A DNA stretch of 64,000 nt from the IMG/VR virus record IMGVR_UViG_3300028840_001508, positions 32,962 to 96,961 of that record. One strand, given 5' to 3'. Made by a program: the position numbers and the translations under genes. This document shows, piece after piece, positions 32,264 to 42,016 of this stretch. The stretch is from a virus. Under the pieces are notes generated by a model. That model searched no databases. It was not told where the DNA came from and was given only the letters and a program-made list of their open reading frames with translations. Every line of letters begins with the position of its first letter. The stretch's first letter is position 1.

Positions 32264-33292
32264 ATGCCACACAGGAAAATAGAAAAAGCCATAGATAAAG
32301 TGTTATTGCAGGAATTATATGTAGATGAGTGCTTGACTATAGCACAATGTGCCCAAAAGCTTAGGCGATCTGCGAGTGGAATAAGATATTACTTAGATAA
32401 ATATAGCATTGAACGGAGAGCATCGAAACTGCCCAAGAAAATGATTCCCCGCGAATTGCTAGAAAAATTGTATATTCAGCAGAAGTGTACATTGCGTGAA
32501 TGCGGTAAATATTTCAAGGTTGATCCTGTCACGATCAGAACTAGGCTACAAGAGTATAGCATTCCTGTAAGAAGCTACAGTCAGGCCAGAAAACTCTGGT
32601 GTGCTAAACCTGAAGTCAGGCAGAAACTCAGCAAATGGGCCAAAAAGGGCATGGCTAAACCTCAACAGAGGGAAAATATAAGAAGAGTAAATATAGGACA
32701 TGTGCCTGCAAATAAAGGTATAAAATCAGCAGTCAGGGGTTCTAATCATCCACAGTGGCAAGGCGGTAAAACTAGCCTTACTAATAGCATTCGTGCTAGT
32801 GTCCTATATGCAGAATGGCGCGTGAATGTTTTCGAGAAGGACGATTTTACATGTCAGTGCTGTCATAAGCGCGGCGGCTATTTGGAGGCACACCATAAAG
32901 TCAAGCTGGCTAAGATTTTGAAGGAACTTCATATTACGACTATAGATCAAGCACTCGTTTGTCAAGCTTTATGGGATGTTGGGAATGGAATCACGTTCTG
33001 TTTGGATTGTCACGCTAAAAAAGATAAGACTAGGCTTCAGTTTCTTAAGAGAGATCACCAATTCCTTTTGCCTGGCTTTGATCCAACTCCAGTAGACATG
33101 GAAATGCCAGTTACTATTAGTTACATTGCTGAATATGTTGACATCAGCACCTCTACTATAAGGAAATGGGCGGACAAAGGAATACTGAGGACAAAGAGGA
33201 ATGAGCGTGGCCATAGAATATTTCCTCAACCTCAAGTAACGATCACGAAAATACAGGATATTCTTAACGGCAATAATAGTGCTGATTTCTAG
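32264..33292 (+). CDS. HNH endonuclease with HTH repeats (homing-type)
   Basis: This 342-residue protein has two similar helix-turn-helix repeats at the N-terminus (12-50 and 62-105, both with LY..x..T...C...), a basic linker with NHPQWQGGK (161-169), and a zinc-ribbon HNH nuclease at 185-252 (CQCC at 197-200, EAHH at 208-211, FCLDCH at 245-250). A MerR-like HTH (281-325) follows. Domains and location match free-standing HNH homing endonucleases that spread into phage genomes. The C-terminal MerR-type domain resembles the adjoining small HTH protein. Confidence 0.85.
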   Translation: MPHRKIEKAIDKVLLQELYVDECLTIAQCAQKLRRSASGIRYYLDKYSIERRASKLPKKMIPRELLEKLYIQQKCTLRECGKYFKVDPVTIRTRLQEYSIPVRSYSQARKLWCAKPEVRQKLSKWAKKGMAKPQQRENIRRVNIGHVPANKGIKSAVRGSNHPQWQGGKTSLTNSIRASVLYAEWRVNVFEKDDFTCQCCHKRGGYLEAHHKVKLAKILKELHITTIDQALVCQALWDVGNGITFCLDCHAKKDKTRLQFLKRDHQFLLPGFDPTPVDMEMPVTISYIAEYVDISTSTIRKWADKGILRTKRNERGHRIFPQPQVTITKIQDILNGNNSADF

Positions 33293-33307
33293 TCAATCAT
33301 ATTCAAT
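33292..33307 (+). repeat. right 16-bp inverted repeat
   Basis: This is the exact reverse complement of 31976-31991. It begins on the last base of the HNH stop codon. Confidence 0.8.
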
Positions 33308-33335
33308 AACATTTAGGTAAAATATAATAGTTTGT

Positions 33336-33377
33336 AAAAGAGGAGACATGCAGTATACCTGCTGTCTCCTCTTTTTT
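33336..33377 (+). terminator. rho-independent terminator after the HNH cassette
   Basis: AAAAGAGGAGACA pairs with TGTCTCCTCTTTT, extended inward by GCAG/CTGC, and ends in a T-run. A TATAAT lies about a dozen bases upstream (near 33323), so a very short RNA starting there is conceivable. Confidence 0.85.
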
Positions 33378-33389
33378 ATTTTCAAGTAG

Positions 33390-36300
33390 GTGGTCAAGAT
33401 TCTTTTAGCTGAAGCATTTGTCGAGGTATCAGCTTCAACATCTAAACTCAAAACGGGCTTACAGTCTGCCCGTAGGCAAACGGAAACCGCCATCGGCAAG
33501 ATGGAACAGACAGTTAAGGGCTTCAGTAGTCAACTCCGCGTTGCCGGCATAGCGGCTACGGCAATGGGGGGGGCTATCACTGGTGCCCTTGCCCTCAGTA
33601 TCAAGACCGCGGCCGGTTTTGAGCAGCAAATGGCAAATACGAGTTCAGTCCTTGGCGGAACTACTGACCAAATATCCAAGCAACAGAAACAACTTGGCAA
33701 CTATGCCCGTGAGATGGCACGTCAGACTGTATTCTCTGCGCGTGAAGCTGCCGGTGCGATGTACCACCTTGCTTCCGCAGGTATGGCTACCGAAGAGATT
33801 ATGAAGTCACTGAAGGGAACGTTGGATTTAGCTGCCGCTACTGCATCGGGCCTAGATGAAGCTACAGCTACAGTTGCCTCAACACTTAAACAGTATGCCC
33901 TTGATGCTTCAGAGGCAGAACGCGTAAGCAACATATTCAGTGCGACCATCAGTTCAAGTATGGCAACGATGGACAAGTTGACTGCCAGTATGTCCTACGT
34001 CGGCCCGGTCGCTAAGTCCGTGGGAATGACGCTGGAAGAAACAGCCGCTATACTTGGGAAAATCTACGATGCAGGTATACCCGCTTCTATGGCTGGAACC
34101 TCCCTCCGCATGGCGATGGCTAAGCTGAGCAAGCCCACCAAAGACGTGAAGAACGCCCTGAAAGAGATGCAGCTAACTGTCACTGATGCGAGTGGTAATC
34201 TGCGCCCGTTCATTGAGATTATTCGCGACCTGGGCGACGCTAATATGACCACGGCGCAGGCAATGGCTTTATTTGGCACACGAGCAGGGCCGTCAATGTT
34301 AGCTCTTGTCTCGCAGGGTGCAGCTTCTATAGATGTTCTGCGGGAGAAGATAACGGGAACCAGCAAAGCCACGGAAATGGCAGAGCGGCAGGTCAGTACC
34401 TTCCAGGGACAGTTGACTATCCTACGTTCAGCCTTCGAGGAACTTCAAATCACAGTAGGAACACACTTCCTGCCACTTCTGACGGATCTGGTCAAGCGGG
34501 TCAAGTCTATCGTAGATGCGATGGCGAACTGGGCGAAGGCGCATCCGACGCTAACCAACGCGCTGATGAAGATGGCGGCTGTGCTGGGTCCTATGCTGGC
34601 AGCGGGCGGCGTACTGATGATAATGGCTCCTACGCTTCTGAGCGTAGCCAAAGCAGCGAGCGTTCTCGCTGTCGGTCTTTCTTCTACGCTAGTGCCTGCC
34701 ATCAAAGCCGCAGGTGCAGCACTGATCTGGCTATCAGCACATCCCGTAGTTGCAGCGGCCGGTGCGCTGACCATATTGGGTACAGCATTAGCACTCTATG
34801 TTAGCAAAGGCGAAGATGCCAAAAGAGTCACGCAGGAGTTAGTTGATACATATAGCAATCTGCAAAACCTGTCAGAGATAGAGATAGACGTAAAGATAGA
34901 TAAAGCAGAAAAATCCCTGGCACGGCTATCAAAAAAGATATGGGATCTTCACGAGAGATACACAAAAGTTATGGAGGTCTACGCTAAAGCCGATGGTGGA
35001 ATCTTCGGCATCAGCAAGAGCGAGGCCGGGTCAGTAGTCGCTTTTGTGGAAAAGGATCTCAGGAAAGTACAAGCGGAATATGACGAGCTTGCGGCTGCAC
35101 TGGGAAAACTCAAAACAGCCCAGGAGGACTATACCTATGCCATAGTCAGGGCATCTGACGTATCTATAGCCGCAACTGAAAAGGACATGCGGGCAATAGG
35201 CGAGAAGATATGGAAGCTGAGGGAGACTGAAGCGCACTATAAGCGCATGGCAGAAACAGCCGTCGGGCAGAAGATGACCAAGCACTGGGAAACAGGGCTG
35301 GAAAGTGTCAGGAGCAAACTGGAGGCCGCCTTAGCCGAGTATGCTGCTGCCGATAAAAAGTACCAGGGTATGATAGCCAGCATTAATACATATAACGCTG
35401 CGCTTGCTGGCACTGCTGAATCCACAAAAGATATAAAGCCCCCTACTGAAGCTGTTACAGGTTCGCTATCCGACCTTCAGGATATTCTGACCGCCGCCAA
35501 CCTCTCATTTGCCGATCTGGGCGTGAAGCTTGAAACCGATACAGGCGCAATGCGGACGTTTGGCGAAGTCGTGGTTGATACTTCAGCCGCGTTGAAGAGT
35601 CTACTCAAAGAGGGCATAGCACCACCGCCGCCAACTATAGCGGGCATTTCTGCCATGATGAAGGGTTTTGCTGAAACGCGTCCTGAAGAGGCGGCAAAGA
35701 AGCAGGCCGAGGCTGTAGGCAAGATAGCGGAAGGCTTGCAAAAGGAACTAGCTACTTTCAAATGGGGCGCTTTCGTCAAAGGGCCTGAAGGCGAACTGCG
35801 CTTTGTAGATACCCGCCAGATGGCTAAGGATAAGGCAGAGGCAGAAAAACTCTTTGCCGATATAGACAAAGCCTTCGCTAAACGCCAAGATACTTTCAAA
35901 GACGCGATGATACTCAGGGGCAAACTCTTCGAGTATGTGAAAGAAGTTGCAGCAAAGAATACCAAAGCCAGTTATGAAGCATGGCAGGACATGTCTGACG
36001 CTATAGGCAAGCTCATAGACGCTACGGCAAAGAAGAAAGAGAAAGCAGATGCAGATGAACTGAAACGGCTGAAATCACTGCAAGAAAAGATACAAGAAGC
36101 CATATCAGACGCTAAAAAAGCTGAAGTCGATGCTACTGAGAAAGCGAAGCAAGTCAATATCAAGGCATGGGAAGAACAGTATGATTACGTGCGAAATGAG
36201 CTTCGCAGCGTGCAGTACGCCTTTGAGGATATGCTGACGGGCTTGATGTCAGGCATGGACAGTTTCAGAGATACGTGGAAGGCGTTTTGGGCAGACCTGA

Positions 36301-37343
36301 AGGACATAGCGCGACGGAAGTTAGCTGAGTTGATAGCTGACAAAGCTTTCGATGCGCTTGCTGCTGTATTTGTAGGAAAAGGCACTACTACAACAACCAG
36401 TACCGATGAGCTAGGGCGGATCATGGGCTATGCGGCGAAAGAGGAAGCGGCGGCAGCAAAGGCCACAAAGAAAGCAGCGAAGGATCTGAGTTTGGCATCA
36501 GGTAATTTCCTGACCAGCATTAGCCAGATGGGGGTCATACTCGGATCGCTTGAGGTTATCGGCGGCCTTGCAAGTGCGGTCGCTGGCGGCGGCCCAAGGC
36601 ATTATGCGCAAGTGACACCTGCAAGTGTGAAGATTACCGAGGAATCCAGAGAGATGCTGCGGTTCATGGGCAAGTCTGAAGCGGCTATTGATAATCTTGA
36701 GAGGACTTTGACTGAGCAGTATGCTAATGACATAGCATCGCTAAGAGATCAGATAATATTTTTCAGCAAGCACATGGCGACTACCCAGGGCGGCATCAAG
36801 GCGGGCATAGACGAGCTAAACGCCAGCACAGAAGAGATGTGTAACGTCTTCATCGGCGGCCAGGCGCAGCAGATGACCAAGACCGAGCTTGCGTCTGTGC
36901 TGGAGTCATTGACAGGCGGCATTCCGAGGGAATTGGGCAAGTACGGCAGGATGGACTTCAACATCCCGCCACTTCCACCAGCCATGCCCGTATCAACTAT
37001 TCCAGATGAACTAAAAGCGGCAGCGGCAGCGGTGCAATCCTCATTTGCATCCGGTATAGGCGTGCCGTCCAGCGTCCTGAAGTTCAAGGACACGGCGATG
37101 AACCTGGCATTTCCTGAGCCATCAGTTCCGACTATCACATACGCACCAGGCGCAGCCCCCCCCGGTTCAGTGCAAGCCCCCGCGCGACAGACAGTGGTGG
37201 ACAACATGAAAGTGGAGATAGTCTTTCCCAACGCCGACATAATGCACATGAGCAGGGGTGACGTGGAAACGGTGGTCAGAACAAAGATACTGCCCGCCTT
37301 GCGTGATGTAGAACGCTCAGGGCATAGCAGCAGGATATACTGA
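33390..37343 (+). CDS. tape measure protein
   Basis: This 1317-residue protein, the longest in the window, has a TP901-type tape measure core at about 55-400 (GFEQQMANTSSVLGG, VFSAREAAGAMYHLASAGM, LFGTRAGPSMLALVSQG). A hydrophobic segment follows (about 395-460) and then long charged helices. It sets tail length and lies inside the tail tube. The GTG start has AAGTAGG immediately before it, a poor arrangement that may reflect disruption of the original leader by the HNH cassette. By the usual relation of about 1.5 angstrom per residue it would suit a tail near 200 nm. Confidence 0.92.
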   Translation: MVKILLAEAFVEVSASTSKLKTGLQSARRQTETAIGKMEQTVKGFSSQLRVAGIAATAMGGAITGALALSIKTAAGFEQQMANTSSVLGGTTDQISKQQKQLGNYAREMARQTVFSAREAAGAMYHLASAGMATEEIMKSLKGTLDLAAATASGLDEATATVASTLKQYALDASEAERVSNIFSATISSSMATMDKLTASMSYVGPVAKSVGMTLEETAAILGKIYDAGIPASMAGTSLRMAMAKLSKPTKDVKNALKEMQLTVTDASGNLRPFIEIIRDLGDANMTTAQAMALFGTRAGPSMLALVSQGAASIDVLREKITGTSKATEMAERQVSTFQGQLTILRSAFEELQITVGTHFLPLLTDLVKRVKSIVDAMANWAKAHPTLTNALMKMAAVLGPMLAAGGVLMIMAPTLLSVAKAASVLAVGLSSTLVPAIKAAGAALIWLSAHPVVAAAGALTILGTALALYVSKGEDAKRVTQELVDTYSNLQNLSEIEIDVKIDKAEKSLARLSKKIWDLHERYTKVMEVYAKADGGIFGISKSEAGSVVAFVEKDLRKVQAEYDELAAALGKLKTAQEDYTYAIVRASDVSIAATEKDMRAIGEKIWKLRETEAHYKRMAETAVGQKMTKHWETGLESVRSKLEAALAEYAAADKKYQGMIASINTYNAALAGTAESTKDIKPPTEAVTGSLSDLQDILTAANLSFADLGVKLETDTGAMRTFGEVVVDTSAALKSLLKEGIAPPPPTIAGISAMMKGFAETRPEEAAKKQAEAVGKIAEGLQKELATFKWGAFVKGPEGELRFVDTRQMAKDKAEAEKLFADIDKAFAKRQDTFKDAMILRGKLFEYVKEVAAKNTKASYEAWQDMSDAIGKLIDATAKKKEKADADELKRLKSLQEKIQEAISDAKKAEVDATEKAKQVNIKAWEEQYDYVRNELRSVQYAFEDMLTGLMSGMDSFRDTWKAFWADLKDIARRKLAELIADKAFDALAAVFVGKGTTTTTSTDELGRIMGYAAKEEAAAAKATKKAAKDLSLASGNFLTSISQMGVILGSLEVIGGLASAVAGGGPRHYAQVTPASVKITEESREMLRFMGKSEAAIDNLERTLTEQYANDIASLRDQIIFFSKHMATTQGGIKAGIDELNASTEEMCNVFIGGQAQQMTKTELASVLESLTGGIPRELGKYGRMDFNIPPLPPAMPVSTIPDELKAAAAAVQSSFASGIGVPSSVLKFKDTAMNLAFPEPSVPTITYAPGAAPPGSVQAPARQTVVDNMKVEIVFPNADIMHMSRGDVETVVRTKILPALRDVERSGHSSRIY

Positions 37344-37355
37344 GGAATGATGTAA

Positions 37356-37751
37356 ATGGCAGACGTGATGAAGCTAAAGAAAGGGGCAACCGAGGTCAAT
37401 TTCTCCCCGCTTGCCAGGGAAGGTGCATACCTGGAGCCAGAGGACCAGGGAAGGGTAACGCATCTGACACTGGATAAGACTGTCTATCAATATGACTTTG
37501 CTGATAAGTACCTGAAAAGCGTCACGATCAACAATATGAGCCAGAATAACGCAGGCACGATCAAAAACTGGTTTAAGGCAGGAAGCACCATCAAATACTT
37601 TCCCGACATGATAAATGCGGCATCAACGAGCATCACCGTGAAGATCATGGGCGAGAGATTCCCGCTTCAGATCATGCCCGAAGGCGGCTGGCGCGAGAGC
37701 GAGTGGGCGACATGCAAGTATACGGGTACGCTGATACTGAGGGAGGCGTAG
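37356..37751 (+). CDS. minor/distal tail protein
   Basis: This 131-residue protein follows the tape measure gene. It is beta-rich, with YQYDFADKYLKSVTINNMS and a C-terminal ATCKYTGTLILREA strand, like the short proteins at the tail tip of siphoviruses. No specific family. It ends directly before the hub gene. Confidence 0.6.
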   Translation: MADVMKLKKGATEVNFSPLAREGAYLEPEDQGRVTHLTLDKTVYQYDFADKYLKSVTINNMSQNNAGTIKNWFKAGSTIKYFPDMINAASTSITVKIMGERFPLQIMPEGGWRESEWATCKYTGTLILREA

Positions 37752-38855
37752 ATGGCTGCCAGTGCAAGCTTCAAGGCATTAGCGGATGCGACATACGCAA
37801 AGCCCAGGGTGCGGTTCAAGTTTGACGACGTGAATTATAGTGACTATGTGCTAAAGATAGGGCAGATTAGCAGGGATACAGAGGTAACGGCGGGCAATGT
37901 CAATATTGATGTGGTAAATACCGATCAGACCTTTAACATCCTGTCATCTACACCGACGAAGCTAGGCAACTATGCACAGGTGGAACTGTATTTCCCCGGC
38001 TTGTCAGAATATGAATCGCTATTTAAGGGAACATTGGAAAAGGCGATATTCAATACAGATGGTACTGTTACACTGCAATGCAGGGACAGGATGGCGACTA
38101 TGCTGGAGAAGCCGATAGGCTACGGCACAGCGCCCGTGACATTTGCAGCAACCGGCCCTGCATCGCTAGTCTGGGATATATTGACTAATACTAATTATGG
38201 CGAATTGAACAGTGGCACTACCACAGGCAACCCGGATATAGACTACACTAGCTGGACTAACTGGCGTACTAGCATGAACAGCCAGTCGTTTAAGCTGGCG
38301 GCGCGATCGGCAGGGGCCAGCATCAGGGAGTTATTGCAGTTAATAGCTGACCTGACTAATTCTCTGATCTGGGTAAATGGCGATGGCAAGTTCGACTTCC
38401 AGTGGAGCTTCTACAGCAATGACAGGCTCTTCACCCGGTCAAACTGTCTGGCTATCAGTAGGGACATAGAAGAGGAATCACTGGCAAATACAGTGGGTGC
38501 TGGCTACGGATATGATACTGACACAGGCTTCTGGGCGGGACTGACTTCATCTTCCAGTGTATCCAGCCAGGACGACTACGGCAAGAAAGCCGTATACTTC
38601 GAGAATAAGACCGTGTGGCACGCCACGTCTACCAGCGCATCCAACTTCTGCACGGGCTACCTTGCATTGCATGATGCGCCTATAGAGCATATATATCTCA
38701 CTTCTACGCTATATGGCTATACAGCGTATATAGGCGGCGACGTGCGGGTTACGGATAGCTTGCTGGATATTAGCACAGCTAGTTTGAGGATAGAGGAGAT
38801 AGACGGTATAGATGTCAACAAGGGGCTTATCTACCTGAGCGGGAGACTGATATGA
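37752..38855 (+). CDS. baseplate hub / tail tip protein
   Basis: This 367-residue protein begins right after the previous stop. KPRVRFKFDDVNYSDYVLKIGQISRDTEVTAGNVNIDVVN resembles the N-terminal barrel of phage tail hub proteins. A middle part with SAGASIRELLQLIADLTNSLIW, then a second barrel near the end (TAYIGGDVRVTDSLLDI), completes the hub layout. It would cap the tail tube at the tip. No peptidoglycan-degrading motif was seen. Confidence 0.7.
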   Translation: MAASASFKALADATYAKPRVRFKFDDVNYSDYVLKIGQISRDTEVTAGNVNIDVVNTDQTFNILSSTPTKLGNYAQVELYFPGLSEYESLFKGTLEKAIFNTDGTVTLQCRDRMATMLEKPIGYGTAPVTFAATGPASLVWDILTNTNYGELNSGTTTGNPDIDYTSWTNWRTSMNSQSFKLAARSAGASIRELLQLIADLTNSLIWVNGDGKFDFQWSFYSNDRLFTRSNCLAISRDIEEESLANTVGAGYGYDTDTGFWAGLTSSSSVSSQDDYGKKAVYFENKTVWHATSTSASNFCTGYLALHDAPIEHIYLTSTLYGYTAYIGGDVRVTDSLLDISTASLRIEEIDGIDVNKGLIYLSGRLI

Positions 38856-39283
38856 GGCGAAGATATCCAGAAGTAGGCAGGCGAGCGCACGAAGATGACC
38901 CTTATGCCCATCACGTTCAGAGCAAGATATATGCTATCAAGGTCTATGCTCATGATGGTGCTCTTTCCGCCGGCGACGGTGCTACTTATGAAGCCATACC
39001 TTCATACCTGAATGGGATGAAACTGGTATGTGCAGAGGCCCATGTATTTACAGCCTCCAGCAGCGGAACAGTAAGTGTGATGATACACAACTATACTGAT
39101 ACTGTGGACATGTTAAGCAGTACGATAGATATAGCTGCAAGCGCAAAGCATACAACAACAACGGCTGTAGATACAGATAATAATACTGTCGCTACGGGTG
39201 ACGAAATACGCGTGGATATAGATGGCGCTGGAACCGGATCAAAGGGTCTGATGCTATTTCTAACCTTCAAGCGGTATAGCTAG
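38852..39283 (+). CDS. tail-tip associated beta-rich protein
   Basis: This 143-residue protein overlaps the hub gene by ATGA. After a basic, His-rich start, residues 25-143 are beta-rich (MKLVCAEAHVFTASSSGTVSVMIHNYTDTVDMLSS), a pattern seen in small carbohydrate-binding or tip-attached phage proteins. The function is inferred from position only. Confidence 0.55.
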   Translation: MRRRYPEVGRRAHEDDPYAHHVQSKIYAIKVYAHDGALSAGDGATYEAIPSYLNGMKLVCAEAHVFTASSSGTVSVMIHNYTDTVDMLSSTIDIAASAKHTTTTAVDTDNNTVATGDEIRVDIDGAGTGSKGLMLFLTFKRYS

Positions 39284-39292
39284 GGGCAGACA

Positions 39293-40894
39293 ATGAAGGA
39301 GAGGAAGCTGGTACTGACTATTGCAGTCGGGGAGGCATATCAGAAGATAGCTGAGTATACGCATCCGACACTGAAGCGATACGCTGACCATATCGGCGCA
39401 GACTTCATAGTGATAGATGAATCTAATAGCAGTACACCACACTGGGAGAAGTTCCAGATATGCCAGTTATTGAACCAGTATGACCGCATCATCTATTTGG
39501 ACACAGATCTGATAGTGAGAGATGATTGCCCTGATCTGTTTGAGATAGTTCCGAAGTTCAAGCTAGGCATGTTTAACGAAGCGCAGTTTACGGGTGGACG
39601 AATGATAGCACTGCACGATATCTGCAATGAATACGGTGAAACGCTGCCTGACTGGAACGGGAAGTATTATAACAGCGGGGTCATGGTCATATCAGCGCGG
39701 CATAACAGGCTGTTCCGAAAGCCAGAAAAGGAAGTCTCCCACTTTCACGAGCAGAGTTATCTCAATATGATGATAGCTAAAGAGAAAATAGATATGTTTG
39801 ACCTGGAATATCAGTTCAATAGGATGTCGTGTATGGACAGGTTCACAGGCGAAGACCGCTTTGCTTCATATATCATCCATTACGCAGGGCTGGAAGGGCG
39901 TATGGGTATGCCATTCGTCCAGAACCTCATACCCCAGGATATAGCCAGATGGGAAATGGATTCACCCGAATATGAGTATCAGCATCACATACTGATTGAC
40001 GTTCAGGGTGGCTTAGGCGACCAGGTATGCGCCGAACCAGCAATACGCTTTATCAAAGAGAATATTTACACTGATGATGATATAAATGTAGTGACACACT
40101 TCCCGCGTATCTTCCAGCATCTTGGCTTACCTGTATTCAAACACGGTGAGTTCAGGCGGAAGCCCGACACGCCATACTATTCTATGCTTTCCCTGCCAGG
40201 GCCGGATAAGCCTATGTGGGCTTTTGTCTCGAACCTGCTCTGTCACACAATAGATTACTGCGCTATGGCTCTGATGCGTCAGACATTGCCAGTGAATGAC
40301 AAGCGCGTGCAGTTGACCTATTCCCTCGATGACGTATCAAGGGCGATAGAGGTGATAGGCATCCGCAACCTGAATGAGCTTGTGCTGGTACATCCTGGAA
40401 GGCACTGGCAGAGCAAGACGTTTCCCGCTGGTTGGTGGCAATCGCTGATCGACGGTTTACATAACGCTGGACTGCCTGTTTGCCTTATTGGTTTTGATGA
40501 GTGCGAGGTAGTGGGTCTGGCTGATATAGAGACAAGGGAAGGTATGATAGATACACGGGACAGGCTTGACCTGGGGGCGTTGATAGCCTTGATAGCGAAT
40601 GCAAAGATAGTTATTTCAAATGACAGCAGCCCGATTCACATAGCGGGCGCATTCGACAACTGGATCTTCCTGATCCCGACGTGCAAGCATCCCGACCATC
40701 TTCTCCCCTGGCGGCATGGTTCGCAGAACTACAAGACACGATGCTTCTACAAGAAGCTGGCATGTCAGGAATTTGACAGCAGACCGACTACAGTGCATGG
40801 GTCAAGCGGTGAATTCACCAAGTCCAGAATACTAGAATATTTGCCAGATATAAGCAATATTGTCAAAATAACTAAGAAAATTGTAGGAGCATAG
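39293..40894 (+). CDS. bifunctional glycosyltransferase: GT8-like + GT9-like
   Basis: This 533-residue protein has an N-terminal GT8-type domain (about 5-235) with RIIYLDTDLIVRDD (DTD at 70-72, the metal-nucleotide-sugar site), YYNSGVMVISA and HYAGLEGR. A C-terminal GT9/heptosyltransferase-like domain (about 240-530) has LIDVQGGLGDQVCAEPAI and ISNDSSPIHIAGAF. It parallels the GT9-GT2 fusion at 27.7 kb in being a two-domain transferase placed among tail genes. Together they suggest stepwise assembly of a short glycan on the cell surface or the virion. Confidence 0.85.
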   Translation: MKERKLVLTIAVGEAYQKIAEYTHPTLKRYADHIGADFIVIDESNSSTPHWEKFQICQLLNQYDRIIYLDTDLIVRDDCPDLFEIVPKFKLGMFNEAQFTGGRMIALHDICNEYGETLPDWNGKYYNSGVMVISARHNRLFRKPEKEVSHFHEQSYLNMMIAKEKIDMFDLEYQFNRMSCMDRFTGEDRFASYIIHYAGLEGRMGMPFVQNLIPQDIARWEMDSPEYEYQHHILIDVQGGLGDQVCAEPAIRFIKENIYTDDDINVVTHFPRIFQHLGLPVFKHGEFRRKPDTPYYSMLSLPGPDKPMWAFVSNLLCHTIDYCAMALMRQTLPVNDKRVQLTYSLDDVSRAIEVIGIRNLNELVLVHPGRHWQSKTFPAGWWQSLIDGLHNAGLPVCLIGFDECEVVGLADIETREGMIDTRDRLDLGALIALIANAKIVISNDSSPIHIAGAFDNWIFLIPTCKHPDHLLPWRHGSQNYKTRCFYKKLACQEFDSRPTTVHGSSGEFTKSRILEYLPDISNIVKITKKIVGA

Positions 40895-40896
40895 AA

Positions 40897-42006
40897 GTGC
40901 CATTATCACAACATTCATTAGCCATAACAGATACCGATGCTGCATATTCATGGGGATTAAATGATGTTGGGCAATTGGGCGATAATACCAAGGACAATCG
41001 AAGCAGTCCGGTTGCAGTTGTTGGCGGCTTCCAATTTAGCAGATTAGCGATGGGTTTCGACCATACCCTTGGGGTAAGTATTAATGGCGATGGCTATGCG
41101 TGGGGGGATAATGGTTTCGGGAAATTGGGAGATGGCACTACTACGCAACGTAGTAGCCCTGTTGCAGTTGTTGGCGGCTTCCAATATATTCAAATAATGG
41201 GAGGATTAGATCACTCATTAGGTATTACAACAAATAATTATGGCTACGCATGGGGTCTTAATAGCTATGGACAATTAGGCGATAACACCAAGGACAATCG
41301 AACCAGTCCGGTTTCTATAGTAGGAGATTTCAACTTTGCACAAATAGCCGCAGGGTATGTCCATTCAGTAGGTGTAACATCGGATAATGTAGCTTATGCT
41401 TGGGGCCGGAATTATTATGGACAGTTAGGTACTAATAATACTACAGATTACAGCAGCCCGGTTGCAGTAGTTGGCGGATTCCAATTTGCCCAAATAGTAG
41501 GTGGACACAGCCATACCTTAGCATTAACGCCTGATGGTGCTCCTTACGCTTGGGGAAACAACGGTTCAGGTCGATTAGGTGACAATACTACTACGAACCG
41601 AAGCTCTCCTAGTCTAGTTTTAGGTGATCATGAATTTGTTCAAGTAGCTGCCGGATATAGTCACAGCATGGGGCTAACATCAGACAATAAGGTATATGCC
41701 TGGGGGGATAATACATACGGTCAATTGGGAGATAATAGCCTGACTTCCAGAAGCACACCCGTAGAAATAGCGGGTGGTATTAGTTTTAGTCAAATAGCCG
41801 CTGGGTATATCCACTCACTTGGATTGTCTGTTGATGGTGATATATATGCCTGGGGTAGAAATACATACGGCCAACTAGGTGATAATACTGTTACGCATCG
41901 GAGCAGTCCTGTATTGGTAGTGGGTGATCTTAATTTTGAAATCCTCGTTGATTGGGTAGGTACTCTGTCTTTATCAGCCTGGATTCCCCGTATTTTCATA
42001 ATGTGA
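40897..42006 (+). CDS. RCC1-repeat beta-propeller protein
   Basis: This 369-residue protein begins at GTG after TAGGAG. It is made of about seven 50-residue RCC1-type repeats, each with A-Y-A-W-G-x-N-x-x-G-Q-L-G-D-N-T, R-S-S-P-V, and a G-x-x-H-S/T-L-G strand, and should form a seven-bladed propeller. The repeats are very regular at the protein level. It has no signal peptide. Near the tail tip genes it is a candidate receptor-binding or adhesion protein; in eukaryotes such propellers bind proteins or chromatin. Confidence 0.8.
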   Translation: MPLSQHSLAITDTDAAYSWGLNDVGQLGDNTKDNRSSPVAVVGGFQFSRLAMGFDHTLGVSINGDGYAWGDNGFGKLGDGTTTQRSSPVAVVGGFQYIQIMGGLDHSLGITTNNYGYAWGLNSYGQLGDNTKDNRTSPVSIVGDFNFAQIAAGYVHSVGVTSDNVAYAWGRNYYGQLGTNNTTDYSSPVAVVGGFQFAQIVGGHSHTLALTPDGAPYAWGNNGSGRLGDNTTTNRSSPSLVLGDHEFVQVAAGYSHSMGLTSDNKVYAWGDNTYGQLGDNSLTSRSTPVEIAGGISFSQIAAGYIHSLGLSVDGDIYAWGRNTYGQLGDNTVTHRSSPVLVVGDLNFEILVDWVGTLSLSAWIPRIFIM

Positions 42007-42016
42007 GGTAATAAAG

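Larger units (their letters stand above)
31976..33307 (+). mobile_element. HTH + HNH endonuclease cassette bounded by 16-bp inverted repeats
   Basis: Perfect 16-bp inverted repeats (31976-31991 and 33292-33307) enclose a promoter, an excisionase-like HTH gene and an HNH endonuclease gene. The segment is clearly more AT-rich than its surroundings, has its own promoter and is followed by its own terminator. It separates the tail chaperone and tape measure genes, normally adjacent. No target-site duplication is evident. A homing-type or transposon-like element is inferred. The repeats could instead be operator sites. Confidence 0.6.
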
